A stretch of 64,000 nt of DNA from G965202915 sp965205955 (lineage in GTDB: Bacteria; Pseudomonadota; Gammaproteobacteria; Eutrophobiales; Eutrophobiaceae): positions 1,984,001 to 2,048,000 of the forward strand of contig OZ242192.1 of assembly GCA_965205955.1 (NCBI GenBank). The letters run 5' to 3'. How positions within the stretch are numbered: position 1 is the stretch's first letter; every line of letters begins with the position of its first letter. Made by a program: the position numbers and the translations under genes. The notes below the pieces were generated by a model that was not told the origin of the DNA, made no database searches, and worked only from the letters and a program-made list of their open reading frames with translations. Shown piece after piece: positions 1 through 8,132 of the stretch.

Positions 1-189
1 GACGAGGCTTTGGATAAAGAACAAATCTGGTTTATTGAAAAAGACAAACACCAGGCATCTACTCTCACACCTTATTCCGCTTATCAGCCGCGTGACGACA
101 ACGCCACCGCAAAGCGCTATTTGAGTGGCCGCTATGGCGCAGTACCCAATCTTGGCTATCTGAAATCATTGGATCGTCAGGCATCATAG
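1..189 (+). CDS. C-terminal end of an AAA-family ATPase (RloA/AbiLi-like), cut by the window edge
   Basis: The first 62 codons are open in frame 1 and stop with TAG at 187-189. The peptide contains IWFIEKD early and LSGRYGAVPNL near the end, patterns I associate with the C-terminal part of overcoming-lysogenization (OLD)/AAA_15 ATPases of the RloA/AbiLi kind. The decisive clue is context: an RloB-family gene starts 13 bases later on the same strand, and RloA-RloB (AbiLi-AbiLii) pairs are a known two-gene abortive-infection arrangement. Walker motifs lie outside the window, so ATPase identity is inferred from the tail and the neighbour only. Confidence 0.6.
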   Translation, partial: DEALDKEQIWFIEKDKHQASTLTPYSAYQPRDDNATAKRYLSGRYGAVPNLGYLKSLDRQAS

Positions 190-201
190 ATTGATTGCAA
201 T

Positions 202-828
202 ATGTCTGATCAGCTGTTTCAAAAACGCAAAGTACGCGAACGAATCAGGCTACAGCGTCAACAAGAGGCAACACCTCAAGAAACGATTCTGATTTTATGC
301 GAAGGCAAAACCCCTGAATGTCGATATTTTAAAAAATTGGCGGCAGAATTACATATAGAAAGCCGTGTAACAGTACAGCATGGAAAGGATAAAGCGCCTG
401 CAAGGCTTGGGGAAAAAGCAATAAAAGAACAAAAGGAGAGCGAATACAGCAAAGTTTATCTTGTGATAGACGATGATGGGCGTAGCGATAAAATTAAAAA
501 GCTGAAAAATGAACTGCAACAGCATAAACAAATCATTCTAATCATCTCCGATCCGTGTTTTGAATTTTGGTTGTTGCTTCATTTCACAAAAACTACGCGA
601 CCATTCAAACATACGGAAGGTGGAAAGTCAGCCTGCGGCCAGGTTATTGAAAAACTAAAGAAAAGGGGACGTCTTCCCGAATATAAAAAGAGCCATCCAA
701 AGATATTTGAAACAACATACAGCCGCATTGAAACCGCCCTAGAAACCGCAAAAAACCTGAGCGATCATCCTTCGACCAACATACATATACTCGTGGAAGA
801 TTTGCGGGAACTGGCGCGAGAACCTTAA
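202..828 (+). CDS. rloB: RloB family protein (AbiLii-like abortive infection component)
   Basis: A 208-residue protein with the RloB pattern: a very basic N-terminus, then ILILCEGKTPECRYF near residue 30 and VYLVIDDDGRSD near residue 85, which look like the conserved Glu and Asp-rich motifs of a TOPRIM-like fold, then SDPCFEFWLLLHF near residue 115, the family signature. RloB proteins pair with an RloA ATPase in AbiL-type phage defence and were first noted inside restriction-modification loci; here the ATPase tail is directly upstream (13-base gap) and restriction genes follow. The likely role is the effector or nuclease-like half of an abortive infection system. The ATG at 202 is the first possible start after the upstream stop. 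The gene is AT-richer than the housekeeping genes of the window. Confidence 0.85.
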   Translation: MSDQLFQKRKVRERIRLQRQQEATPQETILILCEGKTPECRYFKKLAAELHIESRVTVQHGKDKAPARLGEKAIKEQKESEYSKVYLVIDDDGRSDKIKKLKNELQQHKQIILIISDPCFEFWLLLHFTKTTRPFKHTEGGKSACGQVIEKLKKRGRLPEYKKSHPKIFETTYSRIETALETAKNLSDHPSTNIHILVEDLRELAREP

Positions 829-904
829 TTTATACCAAATACATAATGACAAACCGGGGAAATGAAGTAGTATTTATGCGAGAAATTCAATTTAAGGAGT
901 CACC

Positions 905-1393
905 ATGATTCTCTCAGAGCGAGACATCCGAGCCGCCCAAGGGAACGAAATCAAGATTGATCCTTTCTCCGAGGAATGGCTACAACCTGCTTCCTATGAT
1001 CTACGTGTCGGCAACCAGGCAGCCTGCTCCTCAAACAAGCAGGTGACAGACTTGACAACAGCGGGATTCGTGGAAATCAAACCCGGTGACTTTGTTATTG
1101 TCATCACTTACGAAAAGCTGGCCTTGAGCGCACAGCATGTCGGCCGCTTCGGACTAACCAGCACCTACGCACGAAAGGGACTGATCGCTACCGTTGGCGC
1201 GCAGATTGATCCGGGTTTTGAAGGACGGCTCACAGTGGGTTTAACCAACCTTTCAACAAAGCCCCTTGTACTGCCACACAAGGATACTTTTCTGACCGTT
1301 GAGTTTCACCGCCTTGAAAAGGCAGTGGAAAAAAATATTCCGGCCCATATCAGAATCTTGAAGAATTGTCGCCCAAGGACATTCAACTGGTGA
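905..1393 (+). CDS. dCTP deaminase-like protein, upstream part of a frame-interrupted gene
   Basis: As read, this frame encodes 162 residues: ILSERDIRAA, then QPASYDLRVGN, then TYARKGL and QIDPGFEGRLTVGLTN, all matching the order of motifs in dCTP deaminase/dUTPase-fold trimers. The ATG has a good ribosome site (AAGGAG, 8 bases upstream). Two things are odd. First, after an A7 run at 1329-1335 the frame loses similarity, while the -1 frame continues with the expected family sequence (YSGPYQN), so one A seems missing or the ribosome shifts. Second, where Dcd has its general-base Glu in a LE pair after the DPG motif, this protein has VG, so dCTP deamination may be lost. Its position beside RloAB and restriction genes suggests nucleotide-depletion or nucleotide-sensing defence, which is inference. 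Confidence 0.7.
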   Translation: MILSERDIRAAQGNEIKIDPFSEEWLQPASYDLRVGNQAACSSNKQVTDLTTAGFVEIKPGDFVIVITYEKLALSAQHVGRFGLTSTYARKGLIATVGAQIDPGFEGRLTVGLTNLSTKPLVLPHKDTFLTVEFHRLEKAVEKNIPAHIRILKNCRPRTFNW

Positions 1394-1548
1394 TGGAGCG
1401 CGAATACATGTCGCAGACGGAAATGATGCGTACGCTGGAGGCACTGGTGACAACCGTTGAGGGATTGAAGCAAACCATCAGTTGGCGGCTCCCCCTGGTG
1501 CTGGGCACGATTGTGACCATCGGCTTTTTCCTGGCTAAATTCCTGTAG
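1336..1548 (+). pseudogene. Out-of-frame C-terminal part of the dCTP deaminase-like gene, with membrane anchor
   Basis: Reading in the -1 frame from the end of the A7 tract gives 70 residues that complete the upstream gene: YSGPYQN, a short acidic linker, SPKDIQLVMEREYMS, a probable coiled helix, then one hydrophobic membrane helix (LPLVLGTIVTIGFFLAKFL) at the very C-terminus. Joined through one extra A the protein would be about 214 residues, slightly longer than ordinary Dcd, with a tail anchor that ordinary Dcd enzymes do not have. Either a sequencing or assembly homopolymer error, a genuine inactivating indel, or -1 frameshifting on A-AAA-AAT would explain the arrangement. No clear downstream stimulatory hairpin is visible. 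Confidence 0.65.
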
Positions 1549-1588
1549 CCCTGCCTGTAGTCCTGCACAAAAGCCAGCCGCCAGAGAG

Positions 1589-4336
1589 TTACACCGCCCT
1601 CTTCCGCCGCTGTGTTTTTTTCTTCGGCAGGAGCGGGGCGGTGTATTGTTGGTAGAGATCGAACAGGAAGGCGACCCGCTCGGCTTCGTTGTTGAACGGG
1701 GTTTTGCGGTAGGTGCGATCCACCGCTTTGTCCAATGCCTGATGGGTTTTGAGCAGCAGCGGCGGCATGGTCAGCGGGTCGTAGAGATCGGCGAGGGTAG
1801 AGTCGGGGAATTGTGCGCGGGCGTCGAGGACGGCCTGGGCTTTGGTTTCGATGTCGGCGGTTTGTTTTGGGGTTGGGGTTTTAGGCCAGGGGTAGTTGTT
1901 GTAAATTAAACTGATTGAATATTGATAATCGCTTTTCATTCTTCCGCCAATGTAGCGCATCCAAGCCATATGCATTTTTGACATTATCACTCCAAAATCA
2001 TAGCGGTTCACACTTGCAATAGTTAAACTGCTCCCATTAGCAATGTAGTGCTTTGGGCAATAGCCAATCGGAATATATTCGCGCGATGCGGAAGAAACTT
2101 TTGGCACAATTAAATAATCGTCATCCGGTTGTCGAATTTCTCCAAACAACGTAGGAGTGTCAGCAAGCGCTATGGTTTCTTTCCGATTACTGGATAACCG
2201 GAACTGTCTCACTTTTTCTACACGTTCCTTGATGTATTTCAGCCTTCTAATTTCTTTCGGTTCTGCTTCTTTCAACCATAGGCAATAGCGTTTATTCCCT
2301 TTGATGTACTCATCGGCACCAACAAAAGGCTTCACATATTTTTTTGCTTCCGGCTCTTTCTTCAACAAATCGATTTTCTCTTCTTCTGTCAAAATCAAAT
2401 GCCCATTATCAATACCCATGCTCCCATAACTCATTTTAGGAGACTGCCGACAAATAGGATTAGAGACTCCCAAAACAATTGCTTCAGCGGCATCAAACAG
2501 ATAAGCGTTGATTCTTTGTGCTTTGGTTGCGCTTGGGTTTGAAGTAACAGTTTCATAATCAAAAATTTGTTTTCGAGAAATGTCTTGCGTGGAAAAACCA
2601 ACAATCACGCAATGTACGGCTGCTTTTCCTCTCGCTTCGTTAGTCCACTTGAAAACGCGATGGGCGAAAAAAATACGGCACTTGTGCCGATACATTTCAT
2701 TCCATAATACTCCCACTTGTTCTCCTTGAACGATCGATTTTGTAGAAACAAAAGCGACCTTGATATTGGTATTTGCAATGTAATCGGCAGATTTCATATA
2801 CCAGCAAGTTACATAATCCAACACGCCGTTGCCTTTGACACCCCTAAAAACACTATTCACTTCTGCCTTTTGCTCTCGGTTTTGCTCTTTCTTACCAATA
2901 AACGGCGGATTCCCCATAATGTAATTCAACCGCTCCGGCACAACCAAATCCCGCCAGTCCATCTGCAAGGCATTGCCGTGAACGATGTTCGCGCTCGATG
3001 TCAACGGAATGCGCGCAAAGTACATACCGAACTCCTGCGACACCCGCGTGTTCATCTGATGGTCAACCAGCCACATTGCCACCTGTGAGATTTGCGCCGG
3101 GAACTCTTTGATTTCTATGCCGTAGAACTGGTCCACGTCCAGTTGGATCATCGTTTGGATTTCCAGCATCTGCCGCCCCTGCCTGTAAGTGGCACGCAAA
3201 ACCTCCAGTTCCAGCAAACGCAATTCGCGGTAGGCGATGACGAGGAAATTGCCGCAGCCGCAGGCGGGGTCAAGGAACGTCAGGGTGCGCAGTTTCTTGT
3301 GGAATTGAAACAGGTTGTTGCTGTTCTTTTTTGCTTTTTCAAACTCGGCACGCAACTCATCCATAAAAAGCGGGTTGATCAACTTCAAAATGTTCTTTTC
3401 CGAGGTGTAGTGCGCGCCCAGGTTGCGCCGGGCGTCTTTGTCCATGATGGATTGAAACAGCGAACCGAAAATCGCCGGGGAGATGCGGCTCCAGTCCAGC
3501 GAGCAGCACTGCAACAATGATTCGCGCATAGCGCGGTCAAAGGAGGCCGGGCGCAGGCGCTCCTCAAACAGTTTGCCGTTGACAAACGGAAATGCGCTGA
3601 GCTGCTCGTCGCGGTTGTGCAGGCGTTGCGCCTGCGGCGTATTCAAAACATAAAACAAGGTATCCAGATGCAATGCAAGATCGGTACCGTCCTCGCCGGT
3701 GCGGTGTTCAATGTAATCGCGGAACTGCTGCCGCTCAAAAATTCCGGTGTCTTCGGCGAACATGCAAAACAACAGACGCACCAGATACACCTCCAGATCG
3801 TGGCCGGTGTAGCCAATATCCCGTAACTTGTCGTGCAACTTGCCCATCAACTCGGCGGCTTTGATGTTGACCGGGTCCTGCTCTTTTATTTTGTGGGTTT
3901 GATAACCGGCGATGAAGGCAAAACGGTTGACGTGCTTGTGCAGGTCTTGCACGGCAAACTCGTGCTGCTCGCCTTCGTCCAGGTCGTATAGCCGAAAACG
4001 GGCGAAATCGGACACCAGCACAAAGCGTGGCAGGTCGCGCTCTTTCAATCCGGGAAAATAATCCAGCGCCTGCCGGTAGGCGCGGTCGAGATTTTCGCCG
4101 CGTGACTTGTGCTCGATCAGCAGCACACCTTTCCACAGCAAATCGATGTAGCCGCCCTTGCCGTCAATTTCCTTGACGCGCTTTTCAAAGGAGGCGATCC
4201 GGCGGCGGGAGACGCCGAAGAGGTTAAAAAAGGCGTTCCAGAAAGTCTGCGCTTCGGCGCGTTCGGAAGACTCCCCGCTCCAATCATTGGAAAACGCCAA
4301 CGCACGGTCGCGGATTTCATTCCAACTGAGGGGCAT
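1589..4336 (-). CDS. Type IIG restriction enzyme/N6-adenine methyltransferase, MmeI family
   Basis: A 915-residue single-chain restriction-modification enzyme. An N-terminal nuclease motif D65-x9-E75-x-K77 (in YIDLLWKGVLLIEHK) matches the MmeI PD-(D/E)xK spacing. A helical connector follows, then the methyltransferase core with motif I (FLDPACGCGNF, near residue 357) and motif IV NPPF (near residue 475), which marks an N6-adenine enzyme of gamma type. The remaining 400 residues are the target-recognition and C-terminal regions. The enzyme should cut and methylate using one recognition domain, with no separate R or S gene needed, and none is adjacent. Length and domain order are typical and both active sites look intact. 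It is convergent with the dCTP deaminase-like gene. The recognition sequence cannot be read by eye. Confidence 0.88.
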   Translation of the reverse strand: MPLSWNEIRDRALAFSNDWSGESSERAEAQTFWNAFFNLFGVSRRRIASFEKRVKEIDGKGGYIDLLWKGVLLIEHKSRGENLDRAYRQALDYFPGLKERDLPRFVLVSDFARFRLYDLDEGEQHEFAVQDLHKHVNRFAFIAGYQTHKIKEQDPVNIKAAELMGKLHDKLRDIGYTGHDLEVYLVRLLFCMFAEDTGIFERQQFRDYIEHRTGEDGTDLALHLDTLFYVLNTPQAQRLHNRDEQLSAFPFVNGKLFEERLRPASFDRAMRESLLQCCSLDWSRISPAIFGSLFQSIMDKDARRNLGAHYTSEKNILKLINPLFMDELRAEFEKAKKNSNNLFQFHKKLRTLTFLDPACGCGNFLVIAYRELRLLELEVLRATYRQGRQMLEIQTMIQLDVDQFYGIEIKEFPAQISQVAMWLVDHQMNTRVSQEFGMYFARIPLTSSANIVHGNALQMDWRDLVVPERLNYIMGNPPFIGKKEQNREQKAEVNSVFRGVKGNGVLDYVTCWYMKSADYIANTNIKVAFVSTKSIVQGEQVGVLWNEMYRHKCRIFFAHRVFKWTNEARGKAAVHCVIVGFSTQDISRKQIFDYETVTSNPSATKAQRINAYLFDAAEAIVLGVSNPICRQSPKMSYGSMGIDNGHLILTEEEKIDLLKKEPEAKKYVKPFVGADEYIKGNKRYCLWLKEAEPKEIRRLKYIKERVEKVRQFRLSSNRKETIALADTPTLFGEIRQPDDDYLIVPKVSSASREYIPIGYCPKHYIANGSSLTIASVNRYDFGVIMSKMHMAWMRYIGGRMKSDYQYSISLIYNNYPWPKTPTPKQTADIETKAQAVLDARAQFPDSTLADLYDPLTMPPLLLKTHQALDKAVDRTYRKTPFNNEAERVAFLFDLYQQYTAPLLPKKKTQRRKRAV

Positions 4337-4684
4337 TGATTTGGTTTATCAAAAATAATTGTTATCGGCGGGATTGTACCCTAAATCCGCTGCGCGTATA
4401 TGGAGAATACACCTTCCCAGACAGCATCCAACTATCAATCGGCGCATGAATGCAGTTGCGGGCGATCGGCTACAAGTGTGAATGGTATGGGTGTTCACAT
4501 CCATATCTTCTTGCATTAGTGGCTTCACCGCTCAGAAACAGCCCTTGGCGTGGAGGTGCGGGCTAAGGTTGAGGATACTGCCAATTTGCCACACTACATA
4601 CCCGACCACCGTCATCCCGGTTTGGAATGAAAAGTTGTATAAAAAACTGAACGGGATGGGCCAGCAGGCCATCTACTCGGTAGC
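4337..4684. other. Intergenic stretch without a recognisable gene
   Basis: About 350 bases between the start of the MmeI-like gene and the next plus-strand gene. Only short ORFs with no family features or ribosome sites are present. It should hold the promoter of the minus-strand restriction gene; I could not pick a convincing -35/-10 pair. No tRNA, terminator hairpin or repeat is evident. Confidence 0.4.
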
Positions 4685-5716
4685 ATGATGAGGAACCGGG
4701 AAGCGCATGAGAAAAAGTGCGGAAAATATTTACACTGCCCTTGCAAGGCACGGAAACTCACGTATACTCAGGCCATTCATCCGAGGTATACCATGCCCGA
4801 CGAGGGCCGGGTTCGGATGAAGTTTTCGTCAAAGGAAGATGCGATTGCATTCTGCCAACGCAACAAATGGACGTATACAATGTATGAGCCCAAAAAGTGC
4901 CGGATTAAGCCGAAAAATTACTCAGATAATTTTGCCTTCGGCCGCAAAAACTCTTTGGACGCACTGATGCGCCCAATCGTTGCCGGTGCGTTTGCAGTCG
5001 GCGTTATCCTGGCGGCCGCCCCGGCTAACGCCGGTTTGCTTGATAAACTGAAGTCAACTGTTGATTCAGTTACTGGCGGTAGCAGCGACAGTATCAGCGG
5101 TGCGTCACAGACACTCGGCACCGATCAAATCATCGCCGGCCTCAAAGAAGCCTTGCGGGTCGGCGCTGAAAACGTAGTCGGCAAAGTGGGCGCTACAGAT
5201 GGGTTCAATGCCGATTCCGCCATTCATATTCCGTTGCCGCCCGGATTAGCGCAGGCGCAAGATGCGCTCAGGAAGTTTGGATTGTCTGCACTTGCCGATG
5301 ATGTGGAGCTAAAAATCAATCGCGCTGCCGAGGCCGCCGCCTCCAAGACCAAGGAACTGCTTTGGAAAGCGGTAAACGACATGACCTTGGATGACGCCAA
5401 GGCGATCTATGACGGACCAGAAGACGCAGCGACCCAATACTTCCGCAAGGTCGCGACACCTGACTTGAAGGCAACCGTAGAGCCGGTAATTGACGATGCC
5501 TTGCAACAAGTGGGCGCCCTGAGCGCTTATGATAATTTGATTTCGCAATATGAGGCGATCCCCTTTGTTCCGGACATTAAGGGGGATATCAAGGGCCACG
5601 CAACTACTCTCACGTTGGACGGAATTTTCCATTACCTCGCCAAAGAAGAAGCTGCGATCCGCGCCAATCCAGCGGCACGGACAACGGATATCCTAAAACA
5701 AGTCTTCGCGAAGTAG
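4685..5716 (+). CDS. NDUFS4-like domain fused in frame to a DUF4197 exported protein
   Basis: The 343-residue frame has two unlike halves. Residues about 50-92 (KFSSKEDAIAFCQRN, then KPKNYSDNFAFGRK) match the C-terminal part of the NDUFS4/18-kDa complex I accessory subunit (ETC_C1 family), including the KPKSYxxNF hallmark. At residue 95 a clean Sec signal peptide begins (MRPIVAGAFAVGVILAAAPANA, cleavage after ANA), followed by a typical DUF4197 protein: a GLLDKL start, repeated TLDDA and YF segments, and a periplasmic alpha-helical body of about 225 residues. An internal ATG at 4967 would start the DUF4197 protein, but no ribosome site precedes it. Either a stop between two genes was lost or translation restarts. 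A cytoplasmic domain ahead of a signal peptide makes functional fusion doubtful. Confidence 0.6.
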   Translation: MMRNREAHEKKCGKYLHCPCKARKLTYTQAIHPRYTMPDEGRVRMKFSSKEDAIAFCQRNKWTYTMYEPKKCRIKPKNYSDNFAFGRKNSLDALMRPIVAGAFAVGVILAAAPANAGLLDKLKSTVDSVTGGSSDSISGASQTLGTDQIIAGLKEALRVGAENVVGKVGATDGFNADSAIHIPLPPGLAQAQDALRKFGLSALADDVELKINRAAEAAASKTKELLWKAVNDMTLDDAKAIYDGPEDAATQYFRKVATPDLKATVEPVIDDALQQVGALSAYDNLISQYEAIPFVPDIKGDIKGHATTLTLDGIFHYLAKEEAAIRANPAARTTDILKQVFAK

Positions 5717-5847
5717 CGTTGTGGTCCGAATATGACCGAAAAACGAGTTTCGTTTGATTTCGATAGTGTTGGAAACAAAATCTATGGCCTTTCTTACTTT
5801 ACCGGATTTATACAACCGGGAACCGTGCATGGGTCCATTTTCAACCT

Positions 5848-5864
5848 TGTGTAGCGCCTTGTTA
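5848..5864 (-). repeat. 17-bp cassette-end motif (attC-like core) at the methyltransferase stop codon
   Basis: Read on the minus strand this is TAACAAGGCGCTACACA, with the first TAA being the stop codon of the methyltransferase gene. The identical 17 bases occur at 58623-58639, also starting with the stop codon of a minus-strand gene. TAACAAGGCGCT resembles the outer core of integron attC sites, but here I could not find a convincing GTTRRRY partner within 150 bases, so this copy is called only a shared cassette-end motif. Confidence 0.4.
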
Positions 5865-7412
5865 AATGTTGGCTCTCACCTTGTACTTTGAGTTTATTTC
5901 TGCAATCCCCAGTTCCACTTGTCCAGTAAAGGTATCCGATTGAATTTGAGTCCATTTTTGATATTGTGAAAGCTCGCCGAGTTCTCTCGCTACCTCTATA
6001 ATCGATAGTCTTCTTAATATCTGTACAGCTACAGGGCGTTTCTCATCCCAGAATATGATTGACTCAAGAAACTCAAGAGCAGGGCCGGATGTAATGATGT
6101 GATAGATAAATTTTGCTTCTTCTTCTGTATCAAAGGATAGAAAATTTACAGTGTCATCAAATACTACGGTTTTTCCATTCAGCGGCCCTATAAGATTAAA
6201 TCTCAACTTTTTATACAAACCAGAGATTGCAATTTTCCATTGTTTAAATGAGTAAGCGCCTACACCGAAAACAGAAAACTCCGGCTTATTTTTATAAATA
6301 GAGCTTCTTCGTTTATCAAAATATTCTTGATGCTCAATTAAATAATTCCATGTATTGGGTGCGATATTTCTGATTTCAAGGGTATCTTCTCCAATGAATT
6401 TCTGGGTTACTAAAACTACCTTTCTGTAGGTTTTAGTTCTTCCATTACCCACATCCGAGCTCTTTAGTAATGGATAAATATAATTGTCTTCACACTGGAT
6501 AATTTCACCCAGTCCATTTTTATATCCGCCATCAAGCGGCTCTAACTCCATAATCCTTGAGCAATCATGCTTTATTCCAGAACGCCAGATATACCTTGGA
6601 TCCTGTCCTCTCAAGTGCCTCCACTTCTCATAACTATTAACGTTACTGACCATATATCCGTCCCTTTCATCGATGAAATATGCAGGCTCTGTTGATTCCA
6701 ATGATTCATATACTTCACAATCAGTATTTACCGGATCAGTCCTCAGAACAAAAAGACATGCTTCCACAGAAGCATCAAAAAATTCTTTAGCATCAATTGG
6801 ATAGATATGCCCGGAAAATCGATGCTCGGGACTTTGTCTGACCTGCCGCATGACTTTGCGGGCAACCGCACACTTACATAACAATGCGATTGTGCCGTCT
6901 CTCTTTGAGAGCCATTTAACATGCTGTAACAGCATCCATTCTGAAATATCAAAATTAGCCGGGCCTGTAATGGCTTCTATGCCTTTCCGATTTTGAAAGT
7001 TGGATTTTTCGGGGAGATTCCTGCTATTGAGCAAACCCAGCTCACTACTTGTTACCCAGGGAGGGTTGCCTATCACGAGGACATACCCTTTATATTTAGA
7101 TATTATTTGGCCCCAATCCGTATTGAAGAAATCAGCCTCATTGATTGCGACCCGATTTGTTGAAGAAACCGCTCCTAATAGCGACCTGGCTTGCGCAACA
7201 TAATGAGGGTTAATTTCAAAACCAAGAATATTGGAACACTCGAACCCCGCATAAGAAGCAAGAACAAACGCACCCTGCCCACAAGTCGGCTCTATAACTA
7301 CCTCAGGGTTAATTCCATGATTTCGCCTCAGAGCCTCGACAACTCTTCTTGCAAGCTCAATAGGCGTCTGAAAATCACCAAATTGCCATTTATCTACAGA
7401 TTTTTTCGCCAT
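5862..7412 (-). CDS. DNA N6-adenine methyltransferase of a Type II restriction-modification pair
   Basis: 516 residues with the SAM-binding motif I (VIEPTCGQGAF, near residue 40) and the catalytic NPPW motif (near residue 118), the order of gamma-type N6-adenine methyltransferases. The start WQFGDFQTPIELA is also typical (the X motif with TP just before motif I). The C-terminal 300 residues would hold target recognition. The gene begins 3 bases after the stop of an endonuclease-like gene, so the two are co-transcribed with the nuclease first. The stop codon overlaps a 17-bp cassette-end motif. The gene is AT-rich compared with queG next to it, suggesting acquisition. Specificity is unknown. 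Confidence 0.85.
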   Translation of the reverse strand: MAKKSVDKWQFGDFQTPIELARRVVEALRRNHGINPEVVIEPTCGQGAFVLASYAGFECSNILGFEINPHYVAQARSLLGAVSSTNRVAINEADFFNTDWGQIISKYKGYVLVIGNPPWVTSSELGLLNSRNLPEKSNFQNRKGIEAITGPANFDISEWMLLQHVKWLSKRDGTIALLCKCAVARKVMRQVRQSPEHRFSGHIYPIDAKEFFDASVEACLFVLRTDPVNTDCEVYESLESTEPAYFIDERDGYMVSNVNSYEKWRHLRGQDPRYIWRSGIKHDCSRIMELEPLDGGYKNGLGEIIQCEDNYIYPLLKSSDVGNGRTKTYRKVVLVTQKFIGEDTLEIRNIAPNTWNYLIEHQEYFDKRRSSIYKNKPEFSVFGVGAYSFKQWKIAISGLYKKLRFNLIGPLNGKTVVFDDTVNFLSFDTEEEAKFIYHIITSGPALEFLESIIFWDEKRPVAVQILRRLSIIEVARELGELSQYQKWTQIQSDTFTGQVELGIAEINSKYKVRANI

Positions 7413-7415
7413 TAC

Positions 7416-8069
7416 TCAACGAACCCTTGATATGCCGGATATTTCTCCAGCTTTCTGGATTACTCTACCATACTGCAGCCTCCACTGGAGGGCGTTTGAT
7501 ACTGTCAAATAACCTTGCTCAGGTGGTGTTTTCAATATTCTGTCAGCAAGCTGCTCCGCCCCTACTTCGTCAACGGGCAAATTCCTTTCAATGATACAAG
7601 CGATAACATCATCTTTATTCCCGTCCCTTTCCAGTATATCCAGCAATGTTTTCGTTGTTTGGAAATCTGCTGTACGTTCTTTCTCGACGAAAATTGTGTG
7701 CTGTATATTTAGCCTTCCGGTCCTATTTTGGTCGTCATCAGTTTTTTCATATACAAATACAAGCAAATGATAGCCAAGTCCGAATATTTTCTGAGACGCA
7801 GATTTGAAAGGGCATGATGATTGAGGCTGCTTAATACTGGTTACTTTTATATCGATTTCGAGACCAGGAAGATCTATGCCAGATGCGGAATTTCCTTGTT
7901 CATATTCGTATATATCCGCGAGATAAGAAGTAAATTTATGCTCGAGATAGGTGCCGACAGCCTTTCCATCGGTCACGCCATAGATAGAAGGTTCATTATA
8001 AGATGTTTCCACCTCAGCGAACCTCGCTGCTTCTTCTTTCAAGGTTTTAATTGTTAATTTTGCTTTCAT
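7416..8069 (-). CDS. Restriction endonuclease-like protein, PD-(D/E)xK type
   Basis: 217 residues. The likely catalytic motif is D66-x6-D73-x-K75 in GIDLPGLEIDIKVTS, preceded by E43 in YLEHKF, and followed by hydrophobic strands (GYHLLVFVYE); this is the PD-(D/E)xK nuclease core layout. It lies directly upstream of a cognate-looking methyltransferase (3-base gap), which is the main reason to call it a Type II endonuclease. The rest shows no family I recognise by name. The ribosome site before the ATG at 8069 is weak. Translation of the nuclease before the methyltransferase in one mRNA is common for acquired systems with extra control, but no controller gene is visible. Confidence 0.72.
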   Translation of the reverse strand: MKAKLTIKTLKEEAARFAEVETSYNEPSIYGVTDGKAVGTYLEHKFTSYLADIYEYEQGNSASGIDLPGLEIDIKVTSIKQPQSSCPFKSASQKIFGLGYHLLVFVYEKTDDDQNRTGRLNIQHTIFVEKERTADFQTTKTLLDILERDGNKDDVIACIIERNLPVDEVGAEQLADRILKTPPEQGYLTVSNALQWRLQYGRVIQKAGEISGISRVR

Positions 8070-8132
8070 CGGGTTTCATTATGTCTCCTTATGTCATTTC
8101 TGCAACAAGCGCGGCAGGTCGGTCATTGCATA

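Noticed and set aside
905..1548. Two independent genes (a short Dcd and a separate membrane peptide)
   Set aside because: The -1 frame continues the Dcd family sequence right after the A7 tract, which separate genes would not explain.
5862..7412. CRISPR or tandem repeat in the AT-rich restriction genes
   Set aside because: No spaced direct repeats were seen; AT-rich words recur only by composition.
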